DNA from: Anaerolineaceae bacterium
GTDB lineage: Bacteria > Chloroflexota > Anaerolineae > Anaerolineales > Anaerolineaceae
Reading direction: 5' to 3'
Length of the DNA stretch: 7,260 nt
Assembly: GCA_011620505.1 (NCBI GenBank)
Contig: WOZA01000141.1
Span: 2,813 to 10,072 of the forward strand
Positions within the stretch are counted from its first letter, which is position 1, and every line of letters starts with the position of its first letter. Positions 1-5,707 of the stretch are shown piece by piece. The translations under genes were made by a program, and so were the position numbers. Below the pieces are notes generated by a model. It did no database searches. It had not been told where the DNA came from and worked only from the letters and a program-made list of their open reading frames with translations.

Positions 1-9
1 AGGTTATTA

Positions 10-19
10 GTTCGCGAAC
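10..19. promoter_or_regulatory. Perfect 10-bp palindrome upstream of the SRAP gene (possible operator)
   Basis: The sequence GTTCGCGAAC reads the same on both strands and ends one base before the GGAG ribosome binding site of the SRAP gene. A repressor bound here could block transcription or initiation. SRAP genes are often called SOS-associated, and several bacterial LexA boxes use GAAC/GTTC half-sites, but the order and spacing here do not match the Bacillus-type GAAC-N4-GTTC box. Palindromes of this size occur a handful of times by chance in a window this long, so function is only suggested by position. Confidence 0.25.
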
Positions 20-28
20 GGAGATACT

Positions 29-721
29 ATGTGCGGAAGATTTACCATGGCGCTTGACTCAGACGACGTGCGCACGCAGCTTGCGCTGGGGCAAATGCCG
101 CTCGATTGGGAGCCGCGCTACAACATCGCCCCCTCGCAGGAAATTGCCTGCGTTCCTTTTGCGGAAACCCGCTCAGTGCATTGGTTTCGCTGGGGGTTGG
201 TGCCCTTTTGGGCGAAGGATCCGTCGATTGGCAACGGCATGATCAACGCGCGAGCCGAATCAGTCGCTGAAAAGCCCGCATTCCGCAATTCCTTCAAAAA
301 TAAACGCTGCCTGATCCTCGCTGATGGCTTTTACGAATGGCGTAAGGGTGGGAAATCACCAGTCCCCTTCTACTACAGTTTGCGCAGTGGTGAGGCTTTT
401 GCCTTTGCGGGGTTGTGGGATGATTGGGAACCGAAAGGGGTCAATTCAGAGCCTGGTCTCCCCGGACTAACTACCTGTACTATCATCACTACCGATGCAA
501 ATTCACTGGTTGCTGAGGTGCACCCGCGTATGCCAGTCATTCTCAAAGGGCAGGCGATGTGGGATTGGCTATCGGAACCTGATGAGAAGAGGCGGCTGAG
601 TTTGCTCAAGCCTTTTGATCCCCAACTGATGCGCGGTTGGGAAGTCAGCCGCGCGGTCAATAGCCCGGCGCAGGATGATGCTTCGCTTATCCAGCCAGTA
701 GGCGGCGATCTATTGCGTTGA
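29..721 (+). CDS. SRAP-domain protein (YedK/HMCES family), abasic-site DNA-protein crosslinking protein
   Basis: A 230-residue protein spanning one SRAP domain, the usual length for bacterial YedK-type proteins. It starts with the family hallmark MCGRFT; the initiator Met is removed so that Cys2 becomes N-terminal and forms a stable thiazolidine crosslink with abasic sites in single-stranded DNA. Other visible family motifs are YNIAPSQ (31-37), WGLVPFWAKD (55-64), NARAES (73-78), ADGFYEW (98-104) and EVHPRMPVIL (163-172). Cys2, Asn73, Glu103 and His165 correspond to the active-site set known from E. coli YedK, so the enzyme looks intact. The start is fixed by Cys2 and by GGAG at 20-23, five bases upstream. 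The protein is cytosolic and shields abasic lesions during replication; older annotation calls it an SOS-associated peptidase. It is separated from the next gene by 130 bases and is probably not part of the glucan operon. Confidence 0.96.
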   Translation: MCGRFTMALDSDDVRTQLALGQMPLDWEPRYNIAPSQEIACVPFAETRSVHWFRWGLVPFWAKDPSIGNGMINARAESVAEKPAFRNSFKNKRCLILADGFYEWRKGGKSPVPFYYSLRSGEAFAFAGLWDDWEPKGVNSEPGLPGLTTCTIITTDANSLVAEVHPRMPVILKGQAMWDWLSEPDEKRRLSLLKPFDPQLMRGWEVSRAVNSPAQDDASLIQPVGGDLLR

Positions 722-762
722 TTATGAGCAATTATCAAATGACCGAGCCCAATGTTCTTGCC

Positions 763-791
763 TGTATACCGGTTCTTGAATCGTGTAGAAT
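763..791 (+). promoter_or_regulatory. Weak candidate promoter in the SRAP-amylase spacer
   Basis: The spacer 722-851 is the only non-coding stretch over 30 bases and is where a promoter for the downstream genes is expected. The best match I can see is a -10 like TAGAAT at 786-791, with a poor -35 like TGTATA at 763-768 and a 17-base spacer. The -35 matches only half of the consensus. No clear terminator for the SRAP gene, operator repeat or riboswitch is visible in this spacer, so read-through from upstream is also possible. Confidence 0.2.
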
Positions 792-842
792 TACCTATGC
801 AATCTGCTGGAGGTAATGCTCCCAGTTGTTGCTAACCTTCCT

Positions 843-846
843 GGAG
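843..846 (+). promoter_or_regulatory. Ribosome binding site that sets the GH13 gene start at 852
   Basis: GGAG lies five bases before the ATG at 852, a normal spacing. A stronger core, GGAGG at 809-813, lies only two bases before the in-frame ATG at 816, which is too close for efficient initiation. Starting at 852 gives a compact lipoprotein signal (MKKR, hydrophobic stretch, LAAC), whereas 816 would add twelve residues before the positive N-region. The later start is preferred. Confidence 0.65.
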
Positions 847-851
847 AAGCT

Positions 852-2546
852 ATGAAAAAGCGTGTCTTGCCAGTAATTCTTCTGTTTGTTGCCAGCCTGG
901 TTCTGGCTGCATGCAAAGTCAAGACCACTTCGACCCAATCTGCTGAAATATCCACCCAACCTACTGCCGGAACGACGGAACAAGTTGCTATAGAACCTGC
1001 TCCAGAGACTCAGTCCAGCCAGGGATGGTGGAATGACGTGGTTTTTTATGAAATCTTTGTGCGCTCCTTTAAGGACAGCAATGGGGATGGCATTGGTGAT
1101 TTCCGCGGAATCATTGAAAAGCTCGACTATCTCAATGATGGTGATCCCAACACCAGCACCGACCTTGGGATCAGCGGGATTTGGCTGATGCCGATCTTCC
1201 CTTCGCCCTCTTATCATGGCTATGATGTGACCGACTACCAGGCGGTGAACCCTGATTATGGCACATTGCAGGATTTTCAAGATTTGGTGGAAGCCTGCCA
1301 CGAACGCGGGATCCGCGTGATCATCGACTTTGTCGTCAATCACACCTCTTCAGAACACCCATGGTTTTTGAGCGCGAAGGATAAAGCCAGTGAGTACCGA
1401 AACTGGTACGTCTGGTCGGACGTCGTGCCCTCGCAGCAAGGACCCTGGGGGCAGAATGCCTGGTATCAATCCAGTGGTAGTTTCTATTATGCGCCTTTTT
1501 GGAGCGGCATGCCCGATCTGAATTACAACGAGCCAAAGGTGACCGAGGCAATGTATGATGCCACCAAATTCTGGCTGGATATAGGCGTGGATGGTTTCAG
1601 AGTGGACGCGGCTCGCTACCTGGTGGAAGATGGCGTCACTCTGCAGGACTCAAAGGGTTCGATTGAGTGGTTCCAAAAATGGCGTGAATACTACCTGGGT
1701 ATCAATCCCCAAACCTATACTGTAGGGGAGGTGTGGACGGATACCCAAATCATTGCCAAGTACGGTCAACCCACTCGCGGCATGCAGGAGTACTTCATGT
1801 TCGACCTGGCAGCGGATATCCTGGGGGGATTATATTCCCCTGATCCCTCGCGCATTATGAAATCCTATCTGGAGACCCTTGAATACTTCCCGGATCAGCA
1901 ATTTGCCACCTTTTTGACCAATCACGACCAACAGCGTGTGGCATCTTTCTTCAGCAGCAAGCTTGACCGGCAGAAACTGGCAGCCTTCATCTATCTGACG
2001 GGTCCAGGTACGCCCTTCATCTACTATGGTGAAGAAATCGGCATGACCGGCAACAAGCCGGATGAGCGCTTGCGCACGCCGATGCAGTGGTCTTCGGAAG
2101 CAAATGCTGGCTTTAGCAGTGCCAACCCCTGGGAACGGATAAATGACGGCTGGGAGAAGCTAAACGTAGCTGCTCAGGATTCAGATCCGGAATCCTTGCT
2201 CAACTGGTACCGCGGATTGGTCAATCTGCGTAACCAACACCCCGCCCTGCAGAAAGGTCAGTACATTCCCTTCACGTCATCCTGCCGCAGGCTCTACACC
2301 GTAGCCCGGGTGGAAGGCGACGAGGTGCTGCTGACCGTTGCCAATCTTGGCGTGCAAACCCTCGAAAACTGCACCATCGCGCTTGAAGGCAGCGACCTGG
2401 CTGGCACCTGGCAGGTGGAGGCCGTCTGGGGCAAGGCACCCTTCTCTGAAATTACTTTCGCTGAAAATGGCTCCCTGAGCGACTTTGTCGTGGTGGAGAA
2501 GCTCGTCGGCGGAGAGATATTTATCCTGAAACTGATACGCCCTTAA
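852..2546 (+). CDS. Lipid-anchored GH13 alpha-amylase-type glucanase (GH13_36-like)
   Basis: A 564-residue exported enzyme predicted to hydrolyse alpha-1,4-glucans (starch, glycogen, maltodextrins) at the cell surface by the retaining GH13 mechanism. The N-terminus has MKKR, a hydrophobic core and the lipobox LAAC with Cys21 as the lipidated residue, followed by a Ser/Thr/Gln-rich linker (about 22-57). The catalytic barrel begins at WWNDVVFYEI (59). Seen GH13 regions: calcium-type loop DSNGDGIGD (75-83), region I DFVVNH (159-164), MPDLN (220-224), region II FRVDAA with nucleophile Asp252, region III GEVW with acid/base Glu293, region IV TNHD with Asp359, and IYYGEEIGM (390-398). A beta-rich domain C occupies roughly 475-564. 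MPDLN in region V is typical of the group between oligo-1,6-glucosidases and neopullulanases, as in Halothermothrix orenii AmyA. All three catalytic residues are present. The exact substrate, and any activity on alpha-1,6 bonds, cannot be read from sequence. The next gene begins 22 bases downstream, suggesting an operon. Confidence 0.93.
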   Translation: MKKRVLPVILLFVASLVLAACKVKTTSTQSAEISTQPTAGTTEQVAIEPAPETQSSQGWWNDVVFYEIFVRSFKDSNGDGIGDFRGIIEKLDYLNDGDPNTSTDLGISGIWLMPIFPSPSYHGYDVTDYQAVNPDYGTLQDFQDLVEACHERGIRVIIDFVVNHTSSEHPWFLSAKDKASEYRNWYVWSDVVPSQQGPWGQNAWYQSSGSFYYAPFWSGMPDLNYNEPKVTEAMYDATKFWLDIGVDGFRVDAARYLVEDGVTLQDSKGSIEWFQKWREYYLGINPQTYTVGEVWTDTQIIAKYGQPTRGMQEYFMFDLAADILGGLYSPDPSRIMKSYLETLEYFPDQQFATFLTNHDQQRVASFFSSKLDRQKLAAFIYLTGPGTPFIYYGEEIGMTGNKPDERLRTPMQWSSEANAGFSSANPWERINDGWEKLNVAAQDSDPESLLNWYRGLVNLRNQHPALQKGQYIPFTSSCRRLYTVARVEGDEVLLTVANLGVQTLENCTIALEGSDLAGTWQVEAVWGKAPFSEITFAENGSLSDFVVVEKLVGGEIFILKLIRP

Positions 2547-2560
2547 TCCGGGCATGAAAA

Positions 2561-2565
2561 GAGGA
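2561..2565 (+). promoter_or_regulatory. Ribosome binding site that sets the GH57 gene start at 2569
   Basis: GAGGA lies three bases before the ATG at 2569. The in-frame upstream ATG at 2554 has no purine-rich site before it (the preceding bases are TTAATCCGGGC), and the SD site would fall inside its coding sequence. The 2569 start also gives a standard MKK lipoprotein signal. Confidence 0.7.
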
Positions 2566-2568
2566 ACC

Positions 2569-5500
2569 ATGAAAAAACTTCAATTTTGGATTGCAATTTT
2601 CCTTAGCCTGGCAGTCATTGCAGGCTGCTCAGCGCCTGGCCCGACGCCCACTCCAACGGATGTGCCTGTTGAACCGACAACCCCTGTGGCTGAAGAGCCA
2701 ACAGCGACGGAAGCTCCGGTGGTGAAGGAATACCCCCTGTACGTCAACCTCACCTGGCATCAGCATCAGCCGATGTACTACAAAGACGAAAATGGCTTCT
2801 ATACCCGACCGTGGGTGCGTGTGCATGCCACCAAGGATTACCTCGACATGGCTGAGATGATTGCCGCGGAGAAAGGCGTGAAGGCGACCATCAACCTGAC
2901 TCCTTCCCTGATCCGGCAATTACAGGATTTCACGGATAACGGTGCCAAGGACCTTTACTGGGTGCTGGCGGAAGTCCCAGCAGCAGAACTGACCGTGGAA
3001 CAGAAGACCTTCATCCTGCAGCGGTTCTTTGACGCCAACTGGGACCACATCATCGCGGTTTACCCGCGCTACAAGGAACTGCTCGATCTGCGCGGCGGCA
3101 CAGACGAAGCTGCAATTGCTGCCGCAGTTGAAAACTTTACCGAACAAGACCTGCGCGATCTGCAAGTGTGGTTCAACCTGGCATGGATCGATCCGGATTA
3201 CCTGGCTCAGGAACCCTTCAAAGCCCTGGTCGATAAAGGCAGAGACTTTACTGAAGAAGATAAGGTCACTCTCTTTGATGGCATTCTGGCACTGATGAAG
3301 CGCGTCCTGCCAACCCATAAGGATTTGCAGGATGCCGGCATCCTGGAAATTACAACCACTCCGTATGCCCATCCGATTTTGCCTCTAATTTACGACACGG
3401 ACCTGGCCTTAGTTGGCAACCCCAAGGCAATCATGCCGAAACAACGCTTCAGCTACCCCCAGGACGCAACCTTTCATCTGCAAAAAAGCGTGGAAATGTA
3501 CGAGAACATCTTTGGGCGTGAGGTCCGCGGGCTTTGGCCAGGTGAGGGATCGGTGGCAGAAGAGATCGTGCCGCTTGTCAGCGAGGCGGGATACAAGTGG
3601 ATGCAAACTGGCGAACCCGTGCTGGTGGCAAGCCTGGGGCTTTCGGGAGACCGCTTCGCCAGGGATAATAACGGTGTGGTAAAAGACCCGGACACTTTCT
3701 ATCGTCCTTACTACGTGCAAGGCGAAAGCGGCGATAAGGTAGCGGTCTTCTTCCGCGACTGGGTGATTTCGGACAAGATTGGTTTCAATTATTCTGGTAT
3801 GGCAGGTGAAGCTGCTGCGCAGGATATGATCGATTCCCTGAACGCGATCCATGAGAGCCTGAAGAACACAGAAGGTCCTCATATCGTAACCATTGTAGTA
3901 GATGGCGAAAATGCCTGGGAAAACTACGATAACGATGGCAAGGATTTCTTCCATGCCCTCTATAAAAAGTTGGCTGAGAGTGAAACACTCGAAACGATCA
4001 CGCCTTCAGAATACCTTGAGCTATACCCTGAACAACGCGAGTTGGATACGCTCTTCCCGGGGGCGTGGTTCAGCGCCAATTACGACACCTGGATTGGTGA
4101 AAGCGAAGAAGCAGAGGCTTGGGATCTGCTTGCACGTGTGCGGGCAGATTTAAAGCAGTATGAGGATGGTAGCCTCAGCGGCAGCTCTGAAGCGCTGGCA
4201 AAGGCACAGGACTTCATGTACCTGGCAGAAGGTTCGGATTGGTTCTGGTGGTATGGCACGGATCAGGATTCCGGTCAGGACGGCTACTTTGATGAAGGCT
4301 ACCGCGCGCTCCTGAAGGGCGTCTATACCTCGTTGGGTGTGGAGTACCCTGCTTACCTGGATTTCCCGGTCATCCAAGCACAGCCGCTCAAGGCTGATGT
4401 GGCTGTTAGCGGTGAGATGACGCCGGTCATCGATGGGGTTTCAACCGAAGATGAGTGGAGCAAGGCTGCGCTTTATCAGGCAGGAGAAGATGCCCCGATC
4501 CAGAGCTTTGGCTATGGCATGGATCAGGAGAATCTCTACCTCCAGATCAACCTGGCGAAGGCTTTGGCTGGAGGTGAGGCAATCGAAGTCTACCTGAACG
4601 CTCCTGGAGACACTGATAAGCAGTTGGCAGATCTTAGCGCTACTGGGCAGCTGTTGGCTCCGGCTTCCCGCGTGCTCGAAATAAAACCGGGGCAAACCAC
4701 CGTCGGAATGTACTTGACGGATGGCACAACCTGGACAAAACAGGAAGAAGAGCTTGGTCAAGTGGCCGCGAAGGATGGCACGATCGAGGTGCAGCTGCCC
4801 AAGAGTGTTTTAGGAGCAGCCAGTAACGGGAATGTGATCCCCATGCAGGTCATCCTGCGCCAGGCGGAGCCCATTCAATTTAACACGCAGGCTCCTCTTG
4901 CTATTCAGTTCTTTAGTTTTGAACCCCTGACCAGCGTGCTGCTGATAGAGGACCCTGAAGGCGACGACAACGGTCCTGGCAGTTACACCTATCCCAAGGA
5001 TGGCGTGTTTAAGGCTGGGGATTTTGACCTGACTGACTTTGAGGTCTCCAGCGATGGAGCAAATATCTATTTCAGCTTCACCGTCAAAGCCCCAATCACC
5101 AATGGCTGGAACTCACCAGCTGGTTTCTCGGTGCAGACTTTTGACGTCTACATCGATAAGGACCCGGGTGCCGGCACTGGCAATCGCATGCTGCTGCCCG
5201 GCAGGAACGCTGCGCTCGCGGATGGCAATGGCTGGGATATTGCCCTTTGGGTCGAAGGCTGGACGCCACAAGTTGTCGTCCCTGGCGAAGATCCACTGGG
5301 AGAGCCAGTGAATAATACCGAAGCCAGCTCAGCCATGAAAGTGTATGTGGATGCAGGCAAGAATGCAGTTATTGCCAGCGTACCGGCGGAATTCTTTGGT
5401 GACGGCAGTCCAACCGATTGGAGCTATGCCGCGGTTGTTCTTGGTCAGGAAGGTTATCCTGCAGAAGGGGTTTGGCGTGTGCGCGATGTGAGCCAGAACG

Positions 5501-5691
5501 CAGAAAGCTACCGATTTGGCGGCGCCCCACTCGACAACAATCACACCCGCATCATTGACTTGGCGCTGCCTGCCGATTTCAGCCCAGACCAGGCAACTGT
5601 ACTGGGGACGTATCCCTCTTCCGCGCAGCCTGTTGACGGCAAGGGACCGGATGATTTCGCGATCATTCCTTTGATCGCTGCAACTAAATAA
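2569..5691 (+). CDS. Lipid-anchored modular GH57 alpha-amylase/amylopullulanase-like enzyme with CBM9-like and glucodextranase-type C-terminal modules
   Basis: A 1,040-residue surface enzyme. The signal MKKLQF plus hydrophobic core ends in lipobox VIAGC with Cys20, the only cysteine in the whole protein. A Pro/Thr/Glu-rich spacer (about 22-52) follows. The GH57 catalytic part spans about 55-605: HQHQPMYY (64-71, region 1), EITTTPYAHPILPL (260-273, region 2), LWPGEGS (322-328, region 3) with predicted nucleophile Glu326, VVDGENAWE (443-451, region 4) with predicted acid/base Asp445, and AEGSDWFWW (553-561, region 5). These motifs resemble the amylopullulanase/alpha-amylase branch of GH57 rather than branching enzymes or 4-alpha-glucanotransferases. 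About 610-790 has a VIDG...DEWSKA opening followed by a beta-rich pattern, like CBM9/DOMON-type sugar-binding domains (moderate support). From about 795 the run DPEGDDNGPGSYTYP, then GVFKAGDFDLTDFEV, matches the C-terminal module of glucodextranase, thought to help cell-surface attachment. The predicted reaction is retaining hydrolysis of alpha-glucan, possibly including alpha-1,6 branches. It lies 22 bases after the GH13 gene and 16 before the kinase. Confidence 0.9.
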   Translation: MKKLQFWIAIFLSLAVIAGCSAPGPTPTPTDVPVEPTTPVAEEPTATEAPVVKEYPLYVNLTWHQHQPMYYKDENGFYTRPWVRVHATKDYLDMAEMIAAEKGVKATINLTPSLIRQLQDFTDNGAKDLYWVLAEVPAAELTVEQKTFILQRFFDANWDHIIAVYPRYKELLDLRGGTDEAAIAAAVENFTEQDLRDLQVWFNLAWIDPDYLAQEPFKALVDKGRDFTEEDKVTLFDGILALMKRVLPTHKDLQDAGILEITTTPYAHPILPLIYDTDLALVGNPKAIMPKQRFSYPQDATFHLQKSVEMYENIFGREVRGLWPGEGSVAEEIVPLVSEAGYKWMQTGEPVLVASLGLSGDRFARDNNGVVKDPDTFYRPYYVQGESGDKVAVFFRDWVISDKIGFNYSGMAGEAAAQDMIDSLNAIHESLKNTEGPHIVTIVVDGENAWENYDNDGKDFFHALYKKLAESETLETITPSEYLELYPEQRELDTLFPGAWFSANYDTWIGESEEAEAWDLLARVRADLKQYEDGSLSGSSEALAKAQDFMYLAEGSDWFWWYGTDQDSGQDGYFDEGYRALLKGVYTSLGVEYPAYLDFPVIQAQPLKADVAVSGEMTPVIDGVSTEDEWSKAALYQAGEDAPIQSFGYGMDQENLYLQINLAKALAGGEAIEVYLNAPGDTDKQLADLSATGQLLAPASRVLEIKPGQTTVGMYLTDGTTWTKQEEELGQVAAKDGTIEVQLPKSVLGAASNGNVIPMQVILRQAEPIQFNTQAPLAIQFFSFEPLTSVLLIEDPEGDDNGPGSYTYPKDGVFKAGDFDLTDFEVSSDGANIYFSFTVKAPITNGWNSPAGFSVQTFDVYIDKDPGAGTGNRMLLPGRNAALADGNGWDIALWVEGWTPQVVVPGEDPLGEPVNNTEASSAMKVYVDAGKNAVIASVPAEFFGDGSPTDWSYAAVVLGQEGYPAEGVWRVRDVSQNAESYRFGGAPLDNNHTRIIDLALPADFSPDQATVLGTYPSSAQPVDGKGPDDFAIIPLIAATK
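5659..5678. repeat. 7-bp perfect inverted repeat at the end of the GH57 gene
   Basis: GCGATCA (5659-5665) and TGATCGC (5672-5678) can form a 7-bp stem with the six-base loop TTCCTT, inside the last codons of the GH57 gene. It is followed by A-rich sequence (eight A at 5693-5700), not by a T-run, so it is not a normal intrinsic terminator on either strand. It could affect mRNA stability or access to the kinase start, but a stem this short is expected a few times by chance in a window of this size. Confidence 0.3.
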
Positions 5692-5707
5692 TAAAAAAAA
5701 CGAGACC

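Noticed and set aside
816..851. Upstream in-frame ATG as the GH13 start
   Set aside because: The GGAGG before it is only two bases away, and it would add twelve residues before the MKKR signal peptide. The ATG at 852 has GGAG at normal spacing. Kept only as an alternative.
795..1343. 182-codon open frame on the minus strand
   Set aside because: It lies opposite the well-supported GH13 gene, including its catalytic barrel, its translation shows no recognisable motif, and no SD precedes it. It is a shadow frame.
1823..1840. Small hairpin GGGGA...TCCCC
   Set aside because: It is a five-base stem inside the GH13 coding sequence, with no context suggesting a role; chance is sufficient.
2539..2553. 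Short inverted repeat GCCC...GGGC at the GH13 stop codon as a terminator
   Set aside because: The stem is only four base pairs, with no following T-run, and the next gene's SD lies directly downstream.
2920..3372. 150-codon open frame on the minus strand
   Set aside because: It is fully antisense to the GH57 gene, with no domain motif and no supporting start site.
3409..3954. 181-codon open frame on the minus strand
   Set aside because: It is antisense to the GH57 catalytic core, including both predicted catalytic residues, and its composition is that of a reverse-strand shadow.
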